From: Rhizobium laguerreae
GTDB taxonomy: Bacteria; Pseudomonadota; Alphaproteobacteria; Rhizobiales; Rhizobiaceae
DNA: 64,000 nucleotides
Assembly (NCBI RefSeq): GCF_002008165.1
Contig: NZ_MRDM01000010.1
Coordinates: 492,541-556,540 of the forward strand
Reading direction: 5' to 3'
Shown: one piece after another, positions 52,216-60,585 of the stretch
Layout of the letters: each line of letters starts with the position of its first letter
How positions within the stretch are numbered: position 1 is the first letter of the stretch
Notes under the pieces: generated by a model
What the model saw: only the letters and a program-made list of their open reading frames with translations
What the model was told of the DNA's origin: nothing
Database searches by the model: none
Made by a program: the position numbers and the translations under genes

Positions 52216-53235
52216 TCAGACTCGCACCGCTTCGGCGCCGAGCGGCGGCGCGACCAGCGTATAGGGTTCGAATTCGGCATAGATCTCGTCGGCAAGCCGC
52301 GGCTCGACGATTTCCATGTTGCGCGTCAGGCTCGAAGGCTTGGCTGTGCCGATCAGCACCGATGCGACGATCGTCTCGCGAAGCGGAAACTGCAGGGCGG
52401 GAGCAGCCAGCGGCACGCCGTGGCTTTTGGCGATCGCCTCCATCGCACCGACCTTGGCAAGCACGTCGTCATCAGCCGGCATATAGTCGAAATGCGAACC
52501 CGGAACCGGGCCGGTGGCGAGAATGCCGGAGTTGAAAACGCCACCAACGACAAGCGATGTGCCTTTCTCTCGGCAAAGCGGCAGCAGTTCTGCAACGGCC
52601 GAGCGGTCGAGCAGGGTGTAGCGGCCGGCAAGCAGAATGCAGTCGAGATCGGAATGGCGCATGACGTCGAGGCAGACCGGCACTTCGTTGACGCCAAGGC
52701 CGAAGGCGGAGATCGCGCCAGACGACTTGAGTTGCTCGAGCGCCTTCACGCCGGAGTCGAGAAACTGCTTCTGGTGGACCGCATTCTTCGCCGCGCCATG
52801 CGTGTAGACGCCGAGATCGTGCACATAGAGAATATCGATGCGGTTGAGGCCGAGCCGCGCATAGCTGAATTCGACCGAGCGCATGATGCCGTCATAGGAA
52901 TAGTCGTAATTGGCATCGAAGGAGAGCGGATCGACATAGCTATAATCAGGCACCGTGCCGGTCGGCACCGGCCGAAGCAGCCGGCCGACCTTGGTGGAAA
53001 GCACGTAAGAGCCGTCTGGCTGGTCGCGCAGGAAATCGCCGACCCGCCGTTCGGCAAGGCCGAGCCCGTACCAGGGCGCCACGTCGAAATAGCGGATGCC
53101 GCTGTCCCAGGCCGCCTGCAGCGTGTCCATCGCCTGCTCGCGCGGGCAGGCGCGATAGAGACCGCCGAGAGCGGCTGCGCCGAAACTGATTTCGGTCACC
53201 TCCAGCTTGGTCTTGCCGATCCGTCTCGTCTTCAT
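52216..53235 (-). CDS. Aldo/keto reductase, D-threo-aldose/L-fucose 1-dehydrogenase type
   Basis: A 339-residue AKR protein of the D-threo-aldose 1-dehydrogenase/L-galactose dehydrogenase group: KTRRIGKTKLEVTEISFGAAALGGLYR, the catalytic Asp-Tyr pair in RYFDVAPWYGLGLAERRVG, Lys in VLSTKVGRL, His in ILYVHDLG, and QFPL and LIGTAKPSSL for cofactor binding. These enzymes oxidise L-fucose, L-galactose or D-arabinose at C1 to the lactone. Of two adjacent ATGs, 53235 is preferred because AGGAGG is then 4 nt away. Confidence 0.88.
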   Translation of the reverse strand: MKTRRIGKTKLEVTEISFGAAALGGLYRACPREQAMDTLQAAWDSGIRYFDVAPWYGLGLAERRVGDFLRDQPDGSYVLSTKVGRLLRPVPTGTVPDYSYVDPLSFDANYDYSYDGIMRSVEFSYARLGLNRIDILYVHDLGVYTHGAAKNAVHQKQFLDSGVKALEQLKSSGAISAFGLGVNEVPVCLDVMRHSDLDCILLAGRYTLLDRSAVAELLPLCREKGTSLVVGGVFNSGILATGPVPGSHFDYMPADDDVLAKVGAMEAIAKSHGVPLAAPALQFPLRETIVASVLIGTAKPSSLTRNMEIVEPRLADEIYAEFEPYTLVAPPLGAEAVRV

Positions 53236-53327
53236 CATTCCTCCTCACGAAGAAGCTGAACTATCTGGAGCAATCCCGGGAGAAAGTGTGAAGTGGTTTT
53301 CCGTCCGGGATCGCCTAAAAACAAAGA

Positions 53328-54830
53328 TTACAGCGTCGCACCGAGATGCCACGGCACGAATTCATTGTCGCCGTAGCCGAAGATCTCGCTCTTGGTCTTC
53401 TTGCCCGAGGCGGTATCGACGATGAGGTCGAAGATCTCGCGGCCCTTGCCGCTGATCGTCGCGTCGCCGGTGGCGATCGTGCCGCAATCGATGTCCATAT
53501 CCTCTTCCATCGAAGCATAGAGCGCCGAATTGCTGGAAAGCTTCAGCGACGGCGCCGGCCGACAGCCGAAGCAGCTGCCGCGGCCTGTGGTAAAGGCGAT
53601 CATGTTTGCTCCGCCCGCTACCTGGCCGGTCGCCGAGACCGGGTCGTAGCCGGGCGTGTCCATGAAGACGAGGCCGGGGGCCGTGACCCGCTCGGCATAA
53701 CCATAGACCGCCGTCAGCGGCGAGCGCCCGCCCTTGGCGACGGCGCCGAGCGATTTTTCCAGAATGGTCGTCAGCCCGCCGCGCTTGTTGCCGGGCGAGG
53801 GGTTGTTGTCGAGCGAGGCGCCGTGCAGGGCGACGTACTGCTCCCACCAGGCGATTTTGTCGTCGAGCTTCTTTGCCACCTCGTCGCTGACGGCGCGGCT
53901 GCGCAGCAGATGTTCGGCGCCATAGATTTCCGAGGTCTCCGAAAGGATCGCCGTGCCGCCGGCTGCCGCCAGCAGGTCGGCCGCGACCCCTAGCGCCGGA
54001 TTGGCGGTGATGCCGGAAAAGCCGTCCGAGCCGCCGCATTGCAGGCCGATGATGATCTCCCCGACCGACATCGGTATGCGCTTTTCCTTGCCGACATCGG
54101 CGGCGATTTCGCGCAGCATGCCCATGGCGCGCTCGACAGCACGGCGCGAACCGCCGGCATCCTGGATGTTGAAATGCCGCTTCGAGGCGCCTGCACCACT
54201 TTGGCCGTAAAGCGTCAGCTGATTGACCTCGCAGCCGAGGCCGATCATCAGCACGCCGCCGAAATTCACATGCCGTGTGTAACCGGCGAGCGTCCGGTGC
54301 AGCACGTTCATGCCGTCGCCGGTCGAGCTCATGCCGCAGCCCTGGTCGTGCACGATCGGCACGAAACCGTCGATGCCTTCATAATGCGGCAGGATCGTCC
54401 GGTTCGCCTCGTCGGCGATCGCCCGGCAGACCGTGGTGGAACAGTTCACGCTGGCGATGATGCCGATATAGTTGCGGGTCGCCGCCCGCCCGTCGGCGCG
54501 GCGATACCCCATGAAGGTGCGCCCGACGTCGTCGGCAGTGGCCGTTTCAGGTGCCGAATTGGCGGTCGCCGCCAGCCGGTCGTTTTCGAAATGCAGGTTG
54601 TGGCTGTGCACATGGTCGCCGGCCTTGACCTCGGCCGTCGTGCGGCCGATCGCCTGTCCGTATTTCACCACGGGCGACCCGAGCGGAATATCCGCTATCG
54701 CCACCTTGTGACCGGGGTCGATCTTCTCACGGGTCTGAATGCCGGCAACCGTCGAACCCGGCGCGATTGCCGCCGTTGCGACCGCGACATTGTCACCGGC
54801 CGAAAGGATGATCCAAGGCAGTTTGTCCAA
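53328..54830 (-). CDS. UxaA family dehydratase (altronate-dehydratase-like)
   Basis: A 500-residue UxaA-family hydrolyase with an N-terminal SAF domain (about 1-90, with PWIILSAGDNVAVA and VHSHNLHF) and a large UxaA domain: RNYIGIIASVNCSTTVCR, HDQGCGMSSTGDGMNVLHRTLAGY, GLGCEVNQ, GLQCGGSDGFSGITANPALG, FMDTPGYDPVSATGQVAGG and GRGSCFGCRPAPSLKL. D-altronate and D-galactarate dehydratases share this build; here it should dehydrate the aldonate made in this pathway. The start TTG at 54830 (LDKLPWII) fits AGGGAGAA 5 nt upstream; the ATG at 54860 is an alternative. Confidence 0.87.
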   Translation of the reverse strand: MDKLPWIILSAGDNVAVATAAIAPGSTVAGIQTREKIDPGHKVAIADIPLGSPVVKYGQAIGRTTAEVKAGDHVHSHNLHFENDRLAATANSAPETATADDVGRTFMGYRRADGRAATRNYIGIIASVNCSTTVCRAIADEANRTILPHYEGIDGFVPIVHDQGCGMSSTGDGMNVLHRTLAGYTRHVNFGGVLMIGLGCEVNQLTLYGQSGAGASKRHFNIQDAGGSRRAVERAMGMLREIAADVGKEKRIPMSVGEIIIGLQCGGSDGFSGITANPALGVAADLLAAAGGTAILSETSEIYGAEHLLRSRAVSDEVAKKLDDKIAWWEQYVALHGASLDNNPSPGNKRGGLTTILEKSLGAVAKGGRSPLTAVYGYAERVTAPGLVFMDTPGYDPVSATGQVAGGANMIAFTTGRGSCFGCRPAPSLKLSSNSALYASMEEDMDIDCGTIATGDATISGKGREIFDLIVDTASGKKTKSEIFGYGDNEFVPWHLGATL

Positions 54831-54885
54831 TTTATTCTCCCTGGGAAACGCTCGCTGCATCGGCGAATGCGCATTGATTTTGTTT

Positions 54886-54910
54886 TTTATCTACAATAAA
54901 CATTTTCAAG
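54886..54910 (-). promoter_or_regulatory. Candidate GntR operator upstream of the UxaA-family gene
   Basis: TTTAT-CTACA-ATAAA is an inverted repeat within a 25-nt stretch that matches 51616-51640 at 20 of 25 positions. It lies about 55 nt upstream of the dehydratase start and in the divergent region with the GntR gene. Confidence 0.6.
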
Positions 54911-55056
54911 TCAACGGGAATATTGATCCTGTGGACGAGGGAGGCAATGAGCCGCAGGCGACCGGAAATAAGCTAAAGGTCGTTTGAACAAGCCCCGGTC
55001 TGTTCTGTCCTGCTTTGAAGCGGGGCAGTGGATACGAGGGCGGAAAGCGGGGTCTG

Positions 55057-55956
55057 GTGGCAAGGCAGAATACGGTCTTCAAGGAAGCCTATAATAGGTA
55101 TGCCGTAGCCCTGCGCACGGATACCGCGCTGCCTTCGGAACCGGAGATCGCCGCCCAGCTCGGCGTCAGCCGTTCGACGGCGCGCGCCATCCTGACGCGG
55201 CTCAGCGAAGAGGGCATCATCCGCTGGAACAAGCGCCAGAAGATCGTGCTGCGCCAGCCGACAGACCACGACCTCTTTCCCTCCGAAGAAACCGACTCCC
55301 TGCATGATATCATCGAGCGCAGCTTCATGCAGCGCATCCTTGCCGATGATGCAGCACCCGGCATGCAGATCAACGAATTGGAGCTTGCCCGCGAGATCGG
55401 CACCGGCACCACCAGCGTCCGCGAATTCCTGATCCGCTTCTCCCGCTTCGGCCTCATCGAGAAACGCCCGAACAGCCACTGGACGCTCAAAGGCTTCACC
55501 CGCGAATTCGCGCTTGAGTTGGCCGATGTGCGCGAAATGTTCGAACTGCATTCCGCCGCCGAATTCGGCCGGCTTCCCAGGGATAATCAGAGCTGGGCCG
55601 ATCTTGCCGCTATGCGCGACGAACATCACGCCATGCTTGCCGACATCAACCAGCGCTTCAAGGATTTCTCCGTCCTCGACGAGCGCTTCCACTTGCTGAT
55701 CCATCGCGCCTCGAAGAACCGCTTCATCGCCGATTTCTACGACGCCATCGCCATCGTCTTCCACTATCACTACCAGTGGAACAAAACCGCCGCCCGCCAG
55801 CGCAACGAGCGCGCCATCCACGAACATCTGGATTATATCGCAGCGCTGGAATCCGGCGACCAGGCGGCAATCGAAACCGCCTGCCGCGCGCATCTGCACT
55901 CCGCCCGCCAGACCCTCCTGCAATCCCTGCCGCAGGTCGCGACGGAGAGCGCGTGA
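55057..55956 (+). CDS. GntR/FadR-type regulator with two winged-helix segments
   Basis: A 299-residue regulator. Residues about 5-65 form a GntR helix-turn-helix (LPSEPEIAAQLGVSRSTARAIL, RLSEEGIIRW). Residues about 88-145 look like a second one (INELELAREIGTGTTSVREF, RFSRFGLIEKRPNSHW), followed by an FCD ligand domain (ELADVREMFELHSAA, HHAMLADINQRF, DERFHLLIHRAS). Usual FCD regulators are 220-250 residues with one winged helix. The GTG at 55057 is taken as start (GGAAAG upstream); a TTG at 55015 is possible. It is divergent from the dehydratase gene and likely controls the locus. Confidence 0.85.
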   Translation: MARQNTVFKEAYNRYAVALRTDTALPSEPEIAAQLGVSRSTARAILTRLSEEGIIRWNKRQKIVLRQPTDHDLFPSEETDSLHDIIERSFMQRILADDAAPGMQINELELAREIGTGTTSVREFLIRFSRFGLIEKRPNSHWTLKGFTREFALELADVREMFELHSAAEFGRLPRDNQSWADLAAMRDEHHAMLADINQRFKDFSVLDERFHLLIHRASKNRFIADFYDAIAIVFHYHYQWNKTAARQRNERAIHEHLDYIAALESGDQAAIETACRAHLHSARQTLLQSLPQVATESA

Positions 55957-56313
55957 GGAGCGGAAGCGGAGGGGCGACACCAACGACGATTAGCCCATCC
56001 CGATGCAGCGTCGCTGCAAATGTCCGGTGGCATTTTTCGTTTTTCCGTCCGCTGTTGCCGCGTTACGGCCGACCTTGCCGGAACTCGACCAGAATGAGAC
56101 ACGAAAAGGCGCAATGATTGCCCTTGTTGCTTCCACCCGGCACCTTTCGGCCCGAAGGCAAGATTTATGAATCCGTCACGATATGTCGGCAAAACCTCTG
56201 GGCTGATCCGGATGCCGCGTCAAAGCTATTGAAATAACCTCCTCGATGCGCATGGTCGACGCATCCACCGTCTGCGATGAGCGATGATCATCAATGGAGA
56301 GCAAGTTTCACCG
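55957..56313. other. Intergenic stretch, no gene recognised
   Basis: No open frame with start signals is supported. The stretch separates the GntR gene from the membrane-protein gene on the same strand and may hold the promoter of the latter. Confidence 0.4.
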
Positions 56314-57438
56314 ATGGAAAACACCTCTGCCCCCTCCCGCAATGCCGAATGAACGCTGGCCGATTTCCTCAGCACCTATCGCTATTGGGCCGTGTTTTTT
56401 TCCTCGCTTCTTTTGGCAATCGGTGGACAGGGTTTCAGCACGGTCTTTCCCGTGATCTCGCAAATGACGGGCAACAGCGCTCAGACGATCGGGATCTTCT
56501 ATTCCGGCGCCACTCTTGGCTGGGTTGCCGGCGCCTTCCTGGCGTTTATCGTCGCGAGCCGCCATGGCCGGTCGGCTTTGATTTCCCCCCTTCTCGTCTG
56601 TGCCATTCTCGCCATCGCTTTTCTGCCGGCGCCTGCTTTGTGGGGATCGCCGGTGTTTCTGTTTTTGTTTGGTGTGGTGTTCGGCACGGTTCGGGCCGTT
56701 TTCCCTCTCGCGATCGCGATATTCCTGGTGGGCGGGCGACCAGGAAAAATCGACTTCGGCTGCGCTCTCACGCTGATGTCGACGACGATCCTGCTCTCAG
56801 CCTTTGCTCCGATCGGCGCCTCGTGGTTATACGGGCTCGATCTCGGCGCCGTACCTGTCGTTTCGGGTTTGCTGGCCTGCCTGCTCCTCGCCGTCATATT
56901 GCTGGTGCCGGCCGGAAACCTGGCCTTCGATGAAGCTCCGCGTCCGCGACACAAGCCGCTTGCGCCGCGCCGGCGATCCCCTCTCCTGGTCGCCATCATC
57001 CTAATCACCCCGCCGATCCTGATTTTTCTGATGGCGTTCGGTGTCCATCTGTTTCAGGCAAATGATGCCGACGTCGCCTCCTCCCCCATCACGCTGCTTT
57101 TAGCGCTTCTGGTCTTCACCATTGCTGTGGCCGCCCTTATCTATCTTGCCTACTGGGTCTATCGCATACACGGGGAGCTGGCGGGCGCGGCGCAGTCGCA
57201 GCGCCTGCTGACGCCGCTTGCCGCCATGCTGATCGCGATCCTCGTACCGCTCGGATTGCCGGTTCTTGTCATGACCCTTGGCGATCTCCTCAATGAGCGG
57301 GCACGCGACAGAGGCCGGGGAGGTTTCATGTCGATTGCCTGGCTCGGCATCTGGAGTTTCATCTTGCCGCCGGTCGCCATCGCAATGATCCAGAACGCGG
57401 CGAACGACAGCTATGTCATGGGCTCAGATACGGTGTAA
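56314..57438 (+). pseudogene. MFS-like membrane protein gene with in-frame TGA near its 5' end
   Basis: An ATG at 56314 starts ENTSAPSRNAE, then TGA at 56350-56352. The same frame continues at once with TLADFLSTYRYWAVFFSSLL and runs open to 57438. The downstream part has about ten membrane helices with an MFS-like loop (AGAFLAFIVASRHGRSAL), so the full protein would be about 374 residues. A GTG at 56392 could start a shortened protein of 348 residues, but it would begin inside the first helix and has no ribosome-binding site. Either the gene is broken, the TGA is an assembly or sequencing error, or initiation is unusual. The transported compound is unknown. Confidence 0.65.
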
Positions 57439-57548
57439 CAGCGACAACACGGCCGCGGTCTTCCCCTCATTTTCTCGACAAGCCCTTCGATGACACGTAC
57501 GTCACCGGCCTCATGAAACATTTCGATGTGTAAGCCGTTATCGCGCTT

Positions 57549-59558
57549 ATGGCCGACGCTAAACTCAATCCGACATCGGTCGACGGCACCGACGAACCGC
57601 ACGGTGCCGAAAAGACGCGCCAGGAGAAGGCATCGACTGTCGAGGTCGTGCCGCCGCCAGATATCATTGAACCCGATCCGGAGTTGACGCCCGAGGAGGC
57701 CGAGCATGCGCGCAAGCGGTATTTGCTCAAGCGCTTCTGGATCACCGCGCGCCGTTTCTGGGGCCGTGGCGGTGACAAGCTCGCCTGGCCGTTGTCGATC
57801 GGGCTGCTTGCCATGATCTGCATGAATGTCGGCTTCCAGTATGGGATCAATCGCTGGAACCGCGCGATTTTCGACGCCATAGAGCGGCACGATGCCGGCA
57901 CCGTCTATTACCTCAGCGGCGTGTTCGTGCCGCTCGTGCTTGGAACCGTCGCCCTTGTCACCACACAGGTCGCTGTTCGCATGATGATCCAGCGGCGCTG
58001 GCGTTCCTGGCTGGCGACGGCAGTCATCGCGCGCTGGCTGGCAAACGGCCGATACTATCAGCTGAACCTCATCGGCGGCGACCACAAGAACCCCGAGGCG
58101 CGCATCTCGGAGGATTTGAGGATCGCCACCGAAGCCCCCGTCGATTTTACCGCCGGTGTCATCGCGGCGTTCCTGTCGGCCTCGACCTTCATCGTGGTGC
58201 TGTGGACGATCGGCGGAGCCTTGACGCTGCCGATCGGAGGCTGGACCATCACCATTCCCGGCTTTCTCGTCGTCACCGCGGTCCTCTACGCCGTGATCAC
58301 CTCCAGCGTGATCGCGGTGATCGGCCGCCATTTCGTGCAGGTCTCCGAGGTCAAGAACCAGGTAGAGGCCGAATTTCGCTATACGCTGACGCATGTGCGG
58401 GAAAACGGTGAGAGCATCGCGCTTCTCGGTGGCGAGGAGGAAGAGCGCAACGACCTCGACAAGACCTTCGGCAATGTGCTGAAGCAATGGGCTTTGCTCG
58501 CCCGCCAGCATATGCGCACGACGTTTGTGTCGCATGGGTCGATGCTGATTGCCCCTGTTGTGCCGCTCCTCCTTTGCGCCCCCAAATTTCTCGAAGGCAG
58601 CATGACGCTGGGCGAGGTCATGCAGGCAGCGTCAGCCTTCGCCATCGTCCAGACCGCCTTCGGCTGGTTGGTCGACAACTATCCGCGTCTTGCCGATTGG
58701 AACGCATGCGCGCGACGCGTCGCGTCGCTGATGATGTCGCTCGACGGGCTGGAGCGTGCAGAACAGAGCGACTCGCTCGGGCGCATCAAGCATGGCCAAA
58801 CCGAAAGTGAGGCGATGCTCAGCCTCAACGATCTCGCCGTGTCGCTTGACGATGGCACCGCGGTGGTCAAGGAAACCCGGGTCGAGATCCAGCCCGGCGA
58901 GCGGGTGCTTGTGTCAGGTGAATCCGGTTCGGGCAAGAGCACGCTGGTGCGGGCCATCTCCGGCCTTTGGCCGTGGGGTGGCGGCAGCGTCGATTTCCGC
59001 GCCGACAGGCGATTGTTCATGTTGCCGCAACGATCTTATATTCCTTCGGGGACGCTTGGCCGTGCTGTCGCCTATCCCGGCGGCGCCGATAACTGGCCGC
59101 CGGATGAGATCAAGTCGGCCCTCGACAAGGTGGGACTGGATTATCTGAAAGATAAGATCGAGGAAGACGCGCCATGGGACCAGACCTTGTCGGGCGGCGA
59201 AAAGCAGCGGCTGGCCTTTGCCCGTCTTCTGCTGCATAAACCCGATATCATCGTGCTGGATGAAGCAACCTCGGCACTCGACGAGAAGAGCCAGGACAAG
59301 ATGATGCAGATGGTGATCGATGAATTGCCTGATGTCACCATCATCAGCGTCGCGCATCGCGCTGAGCTGGAAACCTTCCATAGCCGCAAGATCACGCTGG
59401 AGCGCCGCCGGGGCGGCGCAAAGCTTGTCAGCGATATAGATCTCATCCCGCGCAAAAGAAAAGGGAACTTGCTATCACGCGTCTTGGAGAACCGCCGCTC
59501 CCTGCCGAAGGGTAGCACGACCTCGAACAAGGCGCCGCAGCCGCAGAATAGAAATTGA
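57549..59558 (+). CDS. BacA/BclA-type ABC transporter (membrane domain fused to ATPase)
   Basis: A 669-residue half-transporter. Residues 1-60 are hydrophilic and acidic. About 75-400 is an SbmA/BacA-like (ABC_membrane_2) domain with six membrane helices and the pattern NRWNRAIFDAIERHD, RRWRSWLATAVIARWL, NPEARISEDLRI and QVEAEFRYTLTHVRENGESIALLGGEEEE. The ATPase has Walker A GESGSGKST near 457, a shortened region PQRSYIPSGTLGRAVAYPG, signature LSGGEKQRL near 547 and Walker B IIVLDEATSALDE. BclA and ExsE proteins of rhizobia have this layout; BclA imports antimicrobial peptides. The gene is monocistronic, with the ATG at 57549. Confidence 0.88.
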   Translation: MADAKLNPTSVDGTDEPHGAEKTRQEKASTVEVVPPPDIIEPDPELTPEEAEHARKRYLLKRFWITARRFWGRGGDKLAWPLSIGLLAMICMNVGFQYGINRWNRAIFDAIERHDAGTVYYLSGVFVPLVLGTVALVTTQVAVRMMIQRRWRSWLATAVIARWLANGRYYQLNLIGGDHKNPEARISEDLRIATEAPVDFTAGVIAAFLSASTFIVVLWTIGGALTLPIGGWTITIPGFLVVTAVLYAVITSSVIAVIGRHFVQVSEVKNQVEAEFRYTLTHVRENGESIALLGGEEEERNDLDKTFGNVLKQWALLARQHMRTTFVSHGSMLIAPVVPLLLCAPKFLEGSMTLGEVMQAASAFAIVQTAFGWLVDNYPRLADWNACARRVASLMMSLDGLERAEQSDSLGRIKHGQTESEAMLSLNDLAVSLDDGTAVVKETRVEIQPGERVLVSGESGSGKSTLVRAISGLWPWGGGSVDFRADRRLFMLPQRSYIPSGTLGRAVAYPGGADNWPPDEIKSALDKVGLDYLKDKIEEDAPWDQTLSGGEKQRLAFARLLLHKPDIIVLDEATSALDEKSQDKMMQMVIDELPDVTIISVAHRAELETFHSRKITLERRRGGAKLVSDIDLIPRKRKGNLLSRVLENRRSLPKGSTTSNKAPQPQNRN

Positions 59559-59586
59559 AATCCGCTCGCGGGCGAGCAACCGCTGC

Positions 59587-59967
59587 CTATTGCGCATTCT
59601 GGGGCAGGTTGTCGGTGATGTCGTAGTAATCGCCTTTGTCAGCAGGATAGATATGCATTTTCAATTTGGTTTCGGTCGGGCCATCAAATGCACCCATCGC
59701 GACAGCAATCCAGTCGTGATGAGGTGGGTCCCAAAACAGCGATGATCCACATACCCCGCAAAATCCACGCCTCACTTTTTCTGAGGATTGGTACCAAGTA
59801 ACACTTTCACCTCCCTGGATCGCGATCTGACGCCTTGGCACGTCGGTTGAAGCGAAAAAGTGGCCGGACTGTTTTCGGCATTTGGAGCAATGGCACGCAT
59901 CCGGCGCTCGCAGATCGCCTTCGATCTCAAAAGTTACCGCACCACACAGGCAGGATCCTTTGTGCAT
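59587..59967 (-). CDS. GFA (glutathione-dependent formaldehyde-activating-like) family protein
   Basis: A 126-residue zinc-binding protein of the GFA/CENP-V family. The zinc ligands are visible in GSCLCGAVTFEIEG, ACHCSKCRKQSGHFFAS and RGFCGVCGSSLFWD (Cys pairs at about 5/7, 24/27 and 72/75). A spontaneous glutathione-formaldehyde adduct is the substrate of the founding enzyme, but most members are uncharacterised. The start at 59967 has AGGAAGG. It is cotranscribed with the upstream MarR gene, 31 nt away. Confidence 0.88.
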   Translation of the reverse strand: MHKGSCLCGAVTFEIEGDLRAPDACHCSKCRKQSGHFFASTDVPRRQIAIQGGESVTWYQSSEKVRRGFCGVCGSSLFWDPPHHDWIAVAMGAFDGPTETKLKMHIYPADKGDYYDITDNLPQNAQ

Positions 59968-59998
59968 AAGCCTTCCTCTCATAAGCCTACTGGTCTTC

Positions 59999-60457
59999 CT
60001 AAAGCTGCGCCGAGGATTCCGCGCTCGCAATCTGATCCAGATTTTCGATCAGCCGCTTGAGCAGATCGACAAGCTGCTCCGCTTCCGCATCCGTGAACCC
60101 AGTCAATGCCTCTTTATTTCCTTGGAACAAGGCAGCGATCGCCTCCGGCATGCTGTGCTGTGCAGCCTTCGCCATCACGATGCGACTGCTGCGGCCGTCA
60201 TCCGGGTCGGGTGTCCGCTGTATTAATCCATCTCTCTCCATGCGAGCGAGCATCTGCGCCATCGGCGGCTGCTCGACCCTGGCAAAGCGGGCGAGGTCGC
60301 GTTGCGTGCTGGCCTTGCCATTCTGCAGCGCGACCAGGACAGGCAACTGGCCGACACCGAAGCCGAGCGGTTTAAGGCGTGACTCGCTGAGGCGGGCGAA
60401 CCCCCGCGCCGCAAGACTGATGAGATGCCCCGGCGTAGAAAGCACGTCTTCGTCCAA
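59999..60457 (-). CDS. MarR family transcriptional regulator
   Basis: A 152-residue MarR protein. The winged helix spans about residues 35-100 (VGQLPVLVALQNGKASTQRDLARFARVEQPPMAQMLARMERDGLIQRTPDPDDGRSSRIVM), flanked by dimerisation helices. The start is TTG at 60457, with GTG at 60445 as an alternative. It is divergent from the SnoaL-like gene and upstream of the GFA gene. The palindrome at 60496-60507 is its likely operator. Confidence 0.88.
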   Translation of the reverse strand: MDEDVLSTPGHLISLAARGFARLSESRLKPLGFGVGQLPVLVALQNGKASTQRDLARFARVEQPPMAQMLARMERDGLIQRTPDPDDGRSSRIVMAKAAQHSMPEAIAALFQGNKEALTGFTDAEAEQLVDLLKRLIENLDQIASAESSAQL

Positions 60458-60495
60458 TTCCGATCACCCCTTGCCTGCGCTTGACCACGAGATAT

Positions 60496-60507
60496 ATATG
60501 TACATAT
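60496..60507. promoter_or_regulatory. Palindrome in the MarR/SnoaL divergent promoter
   Basis: ATATGTACATAT is a perfect 12-bp palindrome inside a longer AT-rich near-palindrome (about 60492-60513). MarR proteins usually bind such symmetric AT-rich sites between divergent genes. Confidence 0.6.
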
Positions 60508-60585
60508 GTATATTGATGCGCGGCATGAGACAAGGCCGTTTCGATGCCGCACAGCGAATGTTTCAATCTCCATCGAGGAAATGAC

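Noticed and set aside
55833..56192. Minus-strand open frame at the end of the GntR gene
   Set aside because: Mostly antisense to the GntR gene; the part beyond it has no start signal or family match.
57411..58535. Minus-strand open frame opposite the BacA/BclA-type gene
   Set aside because: Low-complexity translation and no ribosome-binding site; the plus-strand gene has clear ABC motifs.
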